Assembly (NCBI GenBank): GCA_035274845.1
Contig: DATENU010000009.1
Location: forward strand, 248,001-312,000
DNA: 64,000 bases
Source of the DNA: Chthoniobacterales bacterium
Lineage (GTDB): Bacteria > Verrucomicrobiota > Verrucomicrobiia > Chthoniobacterales > UBA10450
Direction: 5' to 3'
Shown in pieces: positions 45,713 through 54,359 of the stretch (position 1 is the first letter of the stretch; each line of letters begins with the position of its first letter). The notes below the pieces were generated by a model, which searched no databases, had not been told where the DNA came from, and saw only the letters and a list, made by a program, of their open reading frames with translations. The translations under genes and the position numbers were made by a program.

Positions 45713-46732
45713 ATGAGTCATCCCCCGAGCGTGAAATCTCCACCACTTCGTTTCGAAACGCTGACTGATCTCGGCGCGGCTCAGCAAATCGTTCCCGCCT
45801 GGAACGAACTGCTCGATCGCTCCCGCTGTAACCCCGCCTTTAGCGCGCCGATTTGGTTTCTGGGGGCGTGCCAGGTGCAGCCTGAATTTCTGCCCTGGCT
45901 CGTTCTGGCCTGGCGCGGCGACAGTCTGGCGGGTGTTTTGCCCCTCGCCGTCAAGCTAGACACCCGGGAAGCGATTTTCCCGAATGCGATGAGCAATTAT
46001 AACGACGTCATCGTGGCGGACGGCGACCTGACGACCGCCGCCGGGTTGCTGGAACACGCTCTGTCGGAGCGTGAGGAATTTCGCCGGCTCGAACTGAAAT
46101 ACGTCCGGCAGGATTCGAATTTAATCGCGGCCCTTCGGATCCTGGAGGGCCGGTCCGAATTGACAGCGTGCGGCCTTCCCGGTCCGGAATATTCCTACAT
46201 CTCGCTCCCCGCGACCCGCGCTGAGTACGTGGCCGCCCGGAGCCGTGCCTTCCGCAAGGGGACGGGCCGGGCAATGCGAAAGGCGGCCGCGAACGGTCTG
46301 GGAATGCAGGAGCTGACGCCCGCCGGTTTTCCGCCGGAACGTTTACCCGGGCTCTTTCTCGACCTCAATATCAGCCGGTTCGGCGAGAAAAGTACATTCC
46401 GTCGTGTGGCGCAAAACGCTTCGTTTTGCAGGTTGGCCTTGCCGGTCCTCTTCGCCGAGCGCCGGCTCCACGTGTTCGCGATTTGGAAGGACGAACGCAT
46501 TCTTGCCCTCGACCTGTGCTTTCGCGGCGAACGCAGCCTGTGCACCTGGAACGGCGGATATCCGCCGGAGGCGGAATGCTGGTCGCCGGGCCGGCTCCTT
46601 TTGCTGGCGGGAATTGAGCGCGCCTGCGAGCTCGGTTTGGAAGAATATGACTTGCTCCGCGGAAACCAGGAATGGAAAGGCAGATGGGCGAACCGGGCGC
46701 GCCGGTTGAGCACGATCGTGCGGGAGGGATAA
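45713..46732 (+). CDS. GNAT/FemAB-like N-acyltransferase (BioF2/CelD-like)
   Basis: I start at ATG 45713, giving 339 residues; the frame is open upstream to a GTG at 45614. The pattern is that of the acetyltransferase-6 family: N-terminal NPAFSAPIWFLGAC, middle RKGTGRAMRKAAANGLG (acyl-CoA phosphate contact) and C-terminal DLCFRGERSLCTWNGGY followed by YDLLRGNQEWKGRW. Homologues transfer acyl groups to sugars in exopolysaccharide synthesis or to peptides. It converges with two glycosyltransferase genes on the other strand, which fits a glycan-decoration role. Confidence 0.75.
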   Translation: MSHPPSVKSPPLRFETLTDLGAAQQIVPAWNELLDRSRCNPAFSAPIWFLGACQVQPEFLPWLVLAWRGDSLAGVLPLAVKLDTREAIFPNAMSNYNDVIVADGDLTTAAGLLEHALSEREEFRRLELKYVRQDSNLIAALRILEGRSELTACGLPGPEYSYISLPATRAEYVAARSRAFRKGTGRAMRKAAANGLGMQELTPAGFPPERLPGLFLDLNISRFGEKSTFRRVAQNASFCRLALPVLFAERRLHVFAIWKDERILALDLCFRGERSLCTWNGGYPPEAECWSPGRLLLLAGIERACELGLEEYDLLRGNQEWKGRWANRARRLSTIVREG

Positions 46733-46781
46733 ACATTGAGACGATCATTTGGTGGAACGGGGCCCGCCGGGTGAGTTGCGC

Positions 46782-47744
46782 TTATCGAGGAGACTTTGCG
46801 GGAGCGTTCCGGTTACCGCGGGCGACAACAGCTGCCAGGTCCAGAACATCGCCGCACCACGAGTCCAGCCGCGGCGTCGCTGCAAGCGCGGCGATGTCGT
46901 GCCGGCGGTCGAACATTTCTCTTCGCTCGCGATACAGGCTGGCGACGTTTGCCGCCAGTTCGGCGGGGCATTCACCCAAACGTATGAATTCAGGGGCCCG
47001 TGCCGCAAAGTGGGGAGCCCAGCCAACGGGTGTAGTCACGACCGGCACACCCGTCGCCAAGGCCTCGAAAAGCGGCAGGGGTCCTGCCTCGGTGATGCTG
47101 GTGATAAGCAGGCAATCCATTTTCGCATACAGCTGAGGATAGGTTTCGATCGGGTAATCCGCGCGCTCGTAAAGGGCACACTCAATCCCCAAACCCGCCA
47201 TCTCCGCCGCCAGACTGTCGAGATTTTTTCCGACAAGCACGACCCGAAAAAAAAGCCCCTCGGCGACCAGACGGTCAGCGATTTCCGGAACCCACTCGGG
47301 ACGTTTGCGCCAATGATCGCGCCCGACCCAACCCAGATGAAACCTTTCCTGGAGAACGGTGCGCGGTTGAAAGATTTCGAGCGCGCCCAGGGGACGTTCG
47401 AGCACGGGCACTCCTTCAAGAGTAATTCCCGCGTCCCGGAGAATGCGGCGTTGCTCCGGATGGCAGAGGGCCAGAGCCCCCGCGGACCGCACCGCGGCGC
47501 GATCGCCGCCGGGAAGGTAGTGCCCATCCTGCTCAAAGAGATCGTGGAGGCAGACGACGCTGCGGGAGAGATCGGGTGAGCGAACCGCTTCGCGCGTGCG
47601 AATGAAGACCCAGGCGTCAGCTCCACGCTCGGGCCGGTCCGACACTGTGACGCGGAGCCCGGGAACGCGCGTGGCGGCAAAGCGCTTTTTGATGTCGCCG
47701 AAAAGCCATTCTTCTCCCTCGGCGCAGACGTTTACTGAGATCAT
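46782..47744 (-). CDS. GT-B glycosyltransferase (family 4 type)
   Basis: A 320-residue protein with the C-terminal half of a GT-B fold. LGWVGRDHWRKRPEWVPEIA opens the nucleotide-sugar domain. ITEAGPLPLFEALATGVPVVTTPVG (about 220-245) is the E-x7-E glycosyltransferase-1 signature, where the first Glu and the second Glu flank the donor sugar. It follows the Kdo/capsule-like gene by five bases. It may add a sugar to the product of the operon upstream. Confidence 0.75.
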   Translation of the reverse strand: MISVNVCAEGEEWLFGDIKKRFAATRVPGLRVTVSDRPERGADAWVFIRTREAVRSPDLSRSVVCLHDLFEQDGHYLPGGDRAAVRSAGALALCHPEQRRILRDAGITLEGVPVLERPLGALEIFQPRTVLQERFHLGWVGRDHWRKRPEWVPEIADRLVAEGLFFRVVLVGKNLDSLAAEMAGLGIECALYERADYPIETYPQLYAKMDCLLITSITEAGPLPLFEALATGVPVVTTPVGWAPHFAARAPEFIRLGECPAELAANVASLYRERREMFDRRHDIAALAATPRLDSWCGDVLDLAAVVARGNRNAPAKSPR

Positions 47745-47749
47745 GGCGC

Positions 47750-48742
47750 TCAGCGCACTCGATGAGCGGGCCGACGGACGCCGCGATCCACTCCCACTTT
47801 CTTCCTCAGATATTCGAGTAGTCGCGCCCTTGAATTCCCCATGGCCGGCCCGGTGAGGGGGTAGGCATGCCGGTGGTAATAAAAGTAGATAAACTTGTCA
47901 GCCTCTTGCCGCTGCGCTGGCGAGTATTCACGCACATAGGCGAGAGCTGCGTCCAACCCGCCGGGACTGGCGCGAAAGGTCGCCCAGCGATAGTCGCACC
48001 GGCCCAGGGTTACCACCGGCTTTCCGTGGATCAGGGCCTCGAAGCCCACGCCGGAAGTCAGAACGACTACGCCGACAGCCCCGGCGATCAGCGCGTGAAT
48101 ATTCTCGTCGACGATCGAGACATAGCGCCCTTCCGCAGCCCGGGCCCGAACGGCCTCCGCGACGTCAGGCGCCTCTCGTCCCGGATGCAGCTTGAACACC
48201 ACCCGAATGCGCGCGCTATCCGCCCAGTCCGAGAGAAGATTCACGTACTCAACGACGCTTAAGGGTGAGTGAAGCGTCACCGCGTCGTCGGTCGGCAGTT
48301 GTAAGGGCGCGAGCAGATACGGACCGAGCGAGGAATCGATGGTGCGCACGGGGGGCTGCCGATGTTTTGAGCTGCCCGATGCCAGAAATTCCCGGCATAA
48401 CTGAGCGCAGAACCGCCGCGCAGCCGCGGGATCGATCTCGCTGAGATCAGGCGGCGCCTGGAGACCGGAGTGCTCCGGTCCCCACCCGAGATGATCGATG
48501 GTAAAGAGGTTCTGGGCGTGCATCTCTTTGTAAAAAAGATCGCCGTCCGGCAGTTGCTCACGGGATTTGTGCGGGTAGATGCGAAAATCGAAGCCCGCCG
48601 GTCCTGGGGAGGGTTCCCGGGGAAATTCCAGCTCAGTCACCTGATGTCCCAATTGGACCAGCGAAGCCTTCAGGATGGTTTCGAATCGTCGCCAGCGCTC
48701 GACCGGCGGACAGGAAAATAATTGTCGAAGCAATACCTTCAT
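47750..48742 (-). CDS. Capsule polysaccharide-type glycosyltransferase
   Basis: A 330-residue cytoplasmic protein. RIRVVFKLHPGREAPD (about 190-206) and VVVLTSGVGFEALIHGKPVVTLG (about 235-258) are the paired motifs of the capsule-synthesis family that includes KpsC/KpsS Kdo-transferases and CDP-glycerol transferases: a Lys-x-His-Pro and a Ser-x-x-GFEAL segment that bind the activated donor. The N-terminal domain is not distinctive. It lies 46 bases after the end of the first luciferase-like gene, same strand, and may belong to the same transcript. Confidence 0.65.
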   Translation of the reverse strand: MKVLLRQLFSCPPVERWRRFETILKASLVQLGHQVTELEFPREPSPGPAGFDFRIYPHKSREQLPDGDLFYKEMHAQNLFTIDHLGWGPEHSGLQAPPDLSEIDPAAARRFCAQLCREFLASGSSKHRQPPVRTIDSSLGPYLLAPLQLPTDDAVTLHSPLSVVEYVNLLSDWADSARIRVVFKLHPGREAPDVAEAVRARAAEGRYVSIVDENIHALIAGAVGVVVLTSGVGFEALIHGKPVVTLGRCDYRWATFRASPGGLDAALAYVREYSPAQRQEADKFIYFYYHRHAYPLTGPAMGNSRARLLEYLRKKVGVDRGVRRPAHRVR

Positions 48743-48788
48743 CTCAATTCAGCCACTAGTCCGCGCTGGCCGGCGCCGAGCATCATGA

Positions 48789-49937
48789 CTACGCGGTCTC
48801 CACGCGGTTACCTTTGTTCATCTTACTCGAGGCCGGGACCAGCTCCGAACGTGCAGGGTCCATCATTGGGGTCGCCTGTTCCCGCCGGCGCACGAGCGGG
48901 ATAACGTCGCGGCAAAAAATCCGCATTTCCTCCAGCTTCGGCCATCCATGCAAAATAAATTGAGAGATCCCGGCTTCCTTGAAGTCATGGATCTCATCCG
49001 CGACCTCGTCAGGTGTTCCGACCATCACGATACCAGTGGCGCCGAGCGTCCGAACGGCCCCGGCCCAAAGTCTTGGCGTTAACCACTCCGTCTCGCCGAG
49101 ATCAAACGTCCGGCGCATCGAGCTGGCATCGGACGCTTTGACAAAAACAGCCTCGCTTCGCCGGCGGCGTTCGATGGCCGGTCCTTCGACGAGACTTCGG
49201 GCCGCATCGAGGGCTTCCTGGCGCGTCGGCCGGACAATGCAGGAGAGCCGCAGGCCTATCTCGATTCCGCTCTGGCGCACGGCCGCCGCATCCTCCGCCA
49301 CGTTTTCCGGAGTGTCGGCAAAACGAAGCCAGCAATCGGCGAACCCGCAAGCCGCCTCGCGAGCACTCGCAGATCCGCCGCCGACGTAGATTTCCGGCGC
49401 GCGTCGATCGGTCGCCACGAATGGCGTTTTCAAGTGGCCGTCCGCGATACGATAATGCCGGCCGAGGAAATTCACCGCCTCATCTCCGGACCAAAAGCGG
49501 GCGCAGATGGTTAGATATTCCTTCATGCGCTCGTAGCGCGCGTCGTGGGCCAGATTATCGCCGTAGGTGAGCTGCTCGGCGGGAGAATGTCCGGCCACCA
49601 TATTAAGGGTGATCCGACCTGGAGCGAGGGTGGAGAATGTGTTGACCTGCTGCGCGAAAAGCGTTGGAGACATGAGCCCGGGCCGGTGGGCGACCATAAA
49701 CTTGAGACGCTCAGTCGAGGCCGCCAGAGCCATCGCCAGCACCATCGGCTCGGGCTTGCGGCTACTAACATCCACCAGGACGGAGTCGATTCCGTTTTGC
49801 TCTGCCTCGCGGCAAAAGGCGATTTGCGCGGCTATTTCAGGCAGGGCGGTGGCGGCATTGAAACGCTCCGGGGCGATCGCGCCCTCCAGATCGCCGCCTT
49901 GGAGCAGCCGCCAATGGAATCGCAGCGGCTTCGTCAT
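48789..49937 (-). CDS. Luciferase-like (LLM class) FMN-dependent monooxygenase, copy 1
   Basis: Start ATG 49937 overlaps the upstream methyltransferase stop as ATGA; a longer frame to 50096 has no support. The TIM barrel of the alkanesulfonate-monooxygenase (SsuD-like) group is clear: FHWRLLQGGD, EQNGIDSVLVDVSSR, KFMVAHRPGLMSP, RITLNMVAGHSPAEQLTYGD (FMN phosphate region) and PEIYVGGGSASA. These enzymes use FMNH2 from a separate reductase to oxidise C-S, C-N or C-C bonds. The operon provides a reductase at 57188-57781. The last 30 residues are a polar tail not seen in SsuD. Confidence 0.85.
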   Translation of the reverse strand: MTKPLRFHWRLLQGGDLEGAIAPERFNAATALPEIAAQIAFCREAEQNGIDSVLVDVSSRKPEPMVLAMALAASTERLKFMVAHRPGLMSPTLFAQQVNTFSTLAPGRITLNMVAGHSPAEQLTYGDNLAHDARYERMKEYLTICARFWSGDEAVNFLGRHYRIADGHLKTPFVATDRRAPEIYVGGGSASAREAACGFADCWLRFADTPENVAEDAAAVRQSGIEIGLRLSCIVRPTRQEALDAARSLVEGPAIERRRRSEAVFVKASDASSMRRTFDLGETEWLTPRLWAGAVRTLGATGIVMVGTPDEVADEIHDFKEAGISQFILHGWPKLEEMRIFCRDVIPLVRRREQATPMMDPARSELVPASSKMNKGNRVETA

Positions 49938-50596
49938 ATTGCCACGTCCAATTGCGCGCCTTCCTCCTCGCCCAGACAGATAAAGGCGTGCGCTTCGCTG
50001 GTTTGGACAAACTCCGTAAAGCGCAAGCCGGGATTGGCCCGGCGAAATTCTCCCCAGGCCCGGCGTTCCCCCCGGTCCGGGTCCCCATAAAAACAAAACC
50101 AGTCGTCGAAGACGACGACCGTTCCCGGGCGGAGGAACGGTTTGGCAAACGCCAGCACCGGCACGGTCGAGCTATACAGATCGCAATCGACAAAAATCAC
50201 AGCGGCTTTTCGCGGAAGCAACGATTCGGCCAGCGCCGGGGTAAGGCTTTCGTCGTAAAAGCCCCTTATCGTCCGGAGACGCTCCCGGGGCATCCCCACT
50301 TCGCTGGTGATGGCGAGGAACTCTTCTTCGCTCGTTGCCAGCGCGCCAGCTGTCCAGGCCGGCGACCGGTCGATTTCCGGAATTTCCGGCAGCCCGGCAA
50401 AAGAGTCGAAGCCGACATAAGTCCAATTGAAAAGCGCGCCAGTGAATTCCCAGGCCAGACGCATGGTTCGCCCCTTGTGGCAGCCGAATTCGAAATAATA
50501 ACCGTCAGTTACAGAATTGAGGTAGCAGAAGCGAGCGATCGAAAGGAACAGATACTCACGCTGCCAATCGCGAAACATTTCGTGGCTGAGCTTCAT
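49934..50596 (-). CDS. TylF-type SAM-dependent O-methyltransferase
   Basis: ATG 50596 forms an ATGA overlap with the upstream LLM gene; a start at 50629 would overlap it by 37 bases. The 220-residue product carries GYYFEFGCHKGRTMRLAWEF (SAM site), YVGFDSFAGLPE, then AAVIFVDCDLYSSTVPVLAF and GTVVVFDDWFCFYGDP, the metal-binding Asp cluster of TylF/macrocin O-methyltransferases. Members methylate sugar hydroxyls on natural products. In this operon it suggests a sugar-like or polyol product. Confidence 0.8.
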   Translation of the reverse strand: MKLSHEMFRDWQREYLFLSIARFCYLNSVTDGYYFEFGCHKGRTMRLAWEFTGALFNWTYVGFDSFAGLPEIPEIDRSPAWTAGALATSEEEFLAITSEVGMPRERLRTIRGFYDESLTPALAESLLPRKAAVIFVDCDLYSSTVPVLAFAKPFLRPGTVVVFDDWFCFYGDPDRGERRAWGEFRRANPGLRFTEFVQTSEAHAFICLGEEEGAQLDVAI

Positions 50597-51735
50597 GCGG
50601 AAGGCGAGCTCGCTGCGGCTGGTTCGCATCTCTCCGATGCGCGAACCCGGGGGAGAATTTCTTGTCCGAAGAAAACCATTTCCTCCAAATCAGGCCAGCC
50701 AGTGAAGAGGAACTGGGTGACTCCGATCGCCTTGTATGCCAAAAGCGAAGCGGCGATTTCTTCCGCCGATCCGACCAAGGCAATCGCCGGAGCACCGAGG
50801 ACTTTTACAGCTCCGGTCCAGAGAGTAGACGTGGCCCACTCGGTGGAACATTCACGCGCGAGGGCGTAGGTGGTTTGAAAAGCAGCCGCGTCCGTTTGGC
50901 GCTCGAACTTGCGCTGGGTGTGGCAAGCCGTTTCGTCGAACCGGTCGACGAGATCGTGGGCCGCGCGGATCGCCTCGCTTCGGGTCGGCCGCGCGACGAG
51001 CGAGACGAGGAGACCTACTTCCGTCCCGGTTCGCACGACCGGTGCGATGGCAGGCGCCAGGGTCTCCGGCGGCTCGGCAAAGCGCCATAGGCAATCGGCG
51101 TGGCGGATCGCCAGGGCCGCGCTCTGCTCCGAGTTGCCGCCTAGATAAATCTCCGGCCGGCGCTCTCCATTAAGGCTGAAAGGCGTCGGGAGCCGCCCCC
51201 CCTTCACTTGGTAATAGCGGCCGGTAGAGTTGACCTCCGCACTGTTCGAATCCCAAAATGCCCGGCAGACGGTGAGAAATTCATCCAGCCGGTCATAACG
51301 TTCTTCGCGCGGCAGCCAGTCGCCGTAATATTGAAGTTCACGCGGCGTATGGCCCCCGACGATGTTGATATGCACGCGGCCATCAACAAGGAGCGAGAGG
51401 GTGTTGATTTGTTGAACGAAGGCCGCGGGCGAGATCAATCCCGGCCGGCAGGCAATCATGAACTTCACGCGCTCGGTTTTTTGGCCGAGGCAAATTGAGA
51501 GCAGGATCGGATCGGGCCGCGCGAAACCGATTGCCATCAGGAGCGAATCGATCCCGTTTTCATCCGCGCACTGGCAGAGCTCCAACTGCGCCTCGAACGG
51601 CAATTGGCCCGACTGCGCTTTCGCGGACGTTGCTCGCCGAAAAGGTGTGCCCGCCTGTGAGAGGCTCCAGTGGAACCGAAGCGGTTTTGGTGAGACCGCC
51701 GATGCCGCGTCCGGTGGCGGTGTGAGTGCAATCAT
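50593..51735 (-). CDS. Luciferase-like (LLM class) FMN-dependent monooxygenase, copy 2
   Basis: A 380-residue paralogue of copy 1 with the same order of segments: RFHWSLSQAG, DENGIDSLLMAIG, KFMIACRPGLISP, RVHINIVGGHTPRELQYYGD and PEIYLGGNSEQSA. The two proteins also agree near the C-terminus (LFTGWPDLEEM here, ILHGWPKLEEM there). Two paralogues fed by one reductase suggest successive or branch oxidations. The start overlaps the tandem-domain gene stop as ATGA (51732-51735). Confidence 0.85.
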   Translation of the reverse strand: MIALTPPPDAASAVSPKPLRFHWSLSQAGTPFRRATSAKAQSGQLPFEAQLELCQCADENGIDSLLMAIGFARPDPILLSICLGQKTERVKFMIACRPGLISPAAFVQQINTLSLLVDGRVHINIVGGHTPRELQYYGDWLPREERYDRLDEFLTVCRAFWDSNSAEVNSTGRYYQVKGGRLPTPFSLNGERRPEIYLGGNSEQSAALAIRHADCLWRFAEPPETLAPAIAPVVRTGTEVGLLVSLVARPTRSEAIRAAHDLVDRFDETACHTQRKFERQTDAAAFQTTYALARECSTEWATSTLWTGAVKVLGAPAIALVGSAEEIAASLLAYKAIGVTQFLFTGWPDLEEMVFFGQEILPRVRASERCEPAAASSPSA

Positions 51736-52592
51736 CGTCGCACCGCCTCCTGCCGGTAGAAGAACTCACGCTTGAAGTAGTTCGAGCGCGAACTCGCGTC
51801 TTTAAATCTGTGATAAGACGCAATAATGATCAGTCCCTTGTTCTCGTTTCCCGCGAGGGTAATCTCAGCGAAGTCGAAGACATAACGCGCGATAAAGGCC
51901 AGGCCTCGTGGAGAGGATACATCGTAAGCGTGCGGGGTTACTTCCGCCTCCCCCCAATCTCCGGGATAGCCCGATCCGGAAGCACGCACGTAAAAGCGCT
52001 CGCCGCGTTTCGTGAAGTCGAAGTGCGTGATAGCCAAGGTTTCGGGATTCGTGTTTGTCCAATGCCCGACGTAGTGGGCCAGGTCTACCGCGCCCACCGA
52101 GGTCCCGCTCTGGATCGGCAAATCCGCACGCGTCGCGCATGCCGCCTCCGCCGGAAGAGGCGCGGGATTGTGGGCCACTTCTTTGCTGAAAAACTCTCGC
52201 GTGAAGTACGGTGGCCGCCCGCTTTCGTCGGCAAACCGATTGTAACTCTGAATCACCAGGACTCCATATTTCACATTCGTGGCTAGCTGCGTCTGCATGA
52301 ATCCGAAGTCGTAATGGGCAAGAAATCCAGTGACCAGGGACGATCCGATCCGATCCACATAAGGAGTCGCGGGCACCTCTCCCCAGTCGATCGGCGCGGT
52401 GCCATTGGCGCCAAAAGCGCGCATCGCGACCACCCCATCCCGGACCGAGAGAATGACCTTGCTGATTTCGCTCGTTCCTGGGTCGGTATTGAACCAGGTC
52501 CCTGCGAGCTGCGCAGGTTCGGGTTTTACTGCCGCACTTTCGGCGTTGCATCGGTCGTTACCGCGAGTGTGCTTCATTTCCGGCTCAGGCAT
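51732..52592 (-). CDS. Protein with two tandem copies of an unknown beta-barrel-like domain
   Basis: The start is ATG 52592 (or 52577), just past the PhyH stop; a longer frame to 52745 runs into PhyH. The 286 residues contain the same domain twice. Copy one (about 28-137) runs from LAGTWFNTDP through DWGEVPATPY and VIQSYNRFADESGRPPYFTREFF. Copy two (about 173-281) runs from YVGHWTNTNP through DWGEAEVTPHAY and IIASYHRFKDASSRSNYFKREFF. The strand-rich pattern with G-x-W near the start resembles lipocalin-type barrels, which bind small hydrophobic ligands, but no family is certain. No signal peptide is seen. Confidence 0.75.
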   Translation of the reverse strand: MPEPEMKHTRGNDRCNAESAAVKPEPAQLAGTWFNTDPGTSEISKVILSVRDGVVAMRAFGANGTAPIDWGEVPATPYVDRIGSSLVTGFLAHYDFGFMQTQLATNVKYGVLVIQSYNRFADESGRPPYFTREFFSKEVAHNPAPLPAEAACATRADLPIQSGTSVGAVDLAHYVGHWTNTNPETLAITHFDFTKRGERFYVRASGSGYPGDWGEAEVTPHAYDVSSPRGLAFIARYVFDFAEITLAGNENKGLIIIASYHRFKDASSRSNYFKREFFYRQEAVRR

Positions 52593-52611
52593 ACACAGGC
52601 TCCGAAACGGC

Positions 52612-53466
52612 CTAGGACGGTGCCTGGCGCAGGCGGGCTTCGGTGGTTCGGCGGACCAACTCAGCTTGCGCGGCAATTGCCTCGCGAAAGCTATAGGCAG
52701 GCGGTGACGCGAGGCTCTGGAAATAGCCTTCCTCGTTCCGGCCACGAGCCAGCACGCTTGGTACCTTTTCGACGCACTGCCGCACTGAGGGCGCTACATA
52801 GCGAATGGCGAAACCCAACCTGGGGACGGACGAAATATTGGCCTTCGATCCATGGATCAGGTTGACGTGATGCAGCGACATCTCTCCCGGTTGCAGAACG
52901 ACATCCGTGGCGTCGCGCTCATTCACTTCACACCTCACTTCGAGTCCGCTGGGCAGAAGATTGTTTTCCGACTTGGCCGAACCGTCATGTGGCACCCGGT
53001 CGTGGTGAGAACCTCGCACGACACGCATGCAGCCATTGGTTTCATTGCTATCCGAAAGAGCAACCCACGCCGAAACGAGTAACGGTTCGCTTAGATTCAG
53101 ATAGAACCCATCCTGATGCCACGAGACGAAGGCGCCATCCCCGGGGTATTTGCAGAAGAGCGTCGCATGATGAACCAGAATATGGGGGCCGATGATGGCT
53201 TGGACGGCGTCAAGAATGCGCGGGTGGGTCGCCAGATCGTAAGCCCACCGGTGAAAGAGATGGGGATTGCGCGATTGCGCGGCATTCGGGCGAGAGCCGA
53301 GTTGCTCGCAAAACCTTTCGTACTCACTGCGAAAGCGCGCCGTTTCGTCTCGCGACAAAACCGGGATGGGAAAAAGAATCCCCTCGCGCCGGTAGGTGGC
53401 AACTTCCGCTTCGCTCAGAAATCCCATACTTGAGGTATCGGAAGAAGCAGTGGCCTGGGTCTTCAT
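52612..53466 (-). CDS. PhyH-family Fe(II)/2-oxoglutarate dioxygenase
   Basis: ATG 53466 overlaps the upstream stop as ATGA. The 284-residue protein has the phytanoyl-CoA dioxygenase fold: SWHQDGFYLNL provides the first His and the Asp of the facial triad (about residue 122), and HHVNLIHGSKANIS-PRLGFAIRY provides the second His and the 2-oxoglutarate-binding Arg. NGCMRVVRGSHHDRVPHD is the typical PhyH loop. Such enzymes hydroxylate or halogenate small molecules in biosynthetic clusters. Confidence 0.85.
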   Translation of the reverse strand: MKTQATASSDTSSMGFLSEAEVATYRREGILFPIPVLSRDETARFRSEYERFCEQLGSRPNAAQSRNPHLFHRWAYDLATHPRILDAVQAIIGPHILVHHATLFCKYPGDGAFVSWHQDGFYLNLSEPLLVSAWVALSDSNETNGCMRVVRGSHHDRVPHDGSAKSENNLLPSGLEVRCEVNERDATDVVLQPGEMSLHHVNLIHGSKANISSVPRLGFAIRYVAPSVRQCVEKVPSVLARGRNEEGYFQSLASPPAYSFREAIAAQAELVRRTTEARLRQAPS

Positions 53467-54359
53467 GGGAGGCTGAGGGGACCGCGTCCATCCACACACG
53501 CGATCCAGGATCCATCGTTGATCCGCTGCGGATCGAGATGGTGCATGCCCGATTGATTCCAGGTTTCCTGCCCGGGCCCGAGGATCGGATCGAGGCCGAG
53601 TTCGCTCTCCGCGTACGAAGCGGTGGTAAGGTCCGTAACGCGAAAGGCCCGCACGGCGGTTCCGTATTGCGGGCGGCAATCCTGGCCGAATCGAATCGGC
53701 TTTCCATCGCAAATCGTGACTCGTCCTGCCGGGCGGGCCAGGGATTTGTCATTTTCAATGAGCGGGCGAATCGCGTGTTCCTGCCAGTCTCCTTCCAAGG
53801 TTGGGGCACTGAAAAGATTCAGCATGTCATGTCCGAACGGTCTGCCGGAGCAGAAGAGCCACCACCGGCCGTCGTGCTCGAACACACTCGGGTCGGCGTA
53901 AATGCCTGCGATCAAATCCTTCACATGGCGCCATTTCGTCGGAAAAGGATCACCGGCATAAAGGCGCACCGTCCCGGTTTCGATCGTTTCCGGTATCATG
54001 TAGTGCCGCCCCTCCGCCTCGAAGACATATGGATAAGAAAGATGAAACGGCTCCCGCAAGACCACGCCTTCATATCTCCACTCGATTCCATCGGAACTGC
54101 GAGCCATTGCGATCTCGCCTCGCCGAGTTTCTGCGTTCTTGACCTCCATGAACATCACCCAGCCATCGCCATCCCGGACCAAAAACGGGTCGGCGACTAA
54201 CGTTGCCCGAATATCGGTTACCTCATGTCGCGTCAGGACCGGATTGCGCACCCCCTGGGCCGGCGCCAGCGTTTGCAAAGAAGGTCCGGAATAGATGCCA
54301 ATGGACCAAGTCGAAGCCGCTCGACCGTCTCTGTATCCCGTTTGCGGAGCGCAGCTCAT
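53463..54359 (-). CDS. Five-bladed beta-propeller of the GINT1 N-terminal / GH43-like type
   Basis: The 298 residues show repeated blades with VADPFLVRDGDGWVMFMEV, GEIAMARSSDGIEWRYEGVVL, REPFHLSYPYVFEAEGRHYMIPE and YADPSVFEHDGRWWLFCSG. These are the signature of the glucosamine inositolphosphorylceramide transferase N-terminal domain, also found next to formyltransferase or glycosyltransferase genes in bacteria. The fold is related to GH43/GH68 glycosidases. It probably binds or trims a sugar. It is coupled to PhyH (ATGA) and to the acyl-CoA-dehydrogenase-like gene (54356-54359). Confidence 0.7.
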   Translation of the reverse strand: MSCAPQTGYRDGRAASTWSIGIYSGPSLQTLAPAQGVRNPVLTRHEVTDIRATLVADPFLVRDGDGWVMFMEVKNAETRRGEIAMARSSDGIEWRYEGVVLREPFHLSYPYVFEAEGRHYMIPETIETGTVRLYAGDPFPTKWRHVKDLIAGIYADPSVFEHDGRWWLFCSGRPFGHDMLNLFSAPTLEGDWQEHAIRPLIENDKSLARPAGRVTICDGKPIRFGQDCRPQYGTAVRAFRVTDLTTASYAESELGLDPILGPGQETWNQSGMHHLDPQRINDGSWIACVDGRGPLSLP

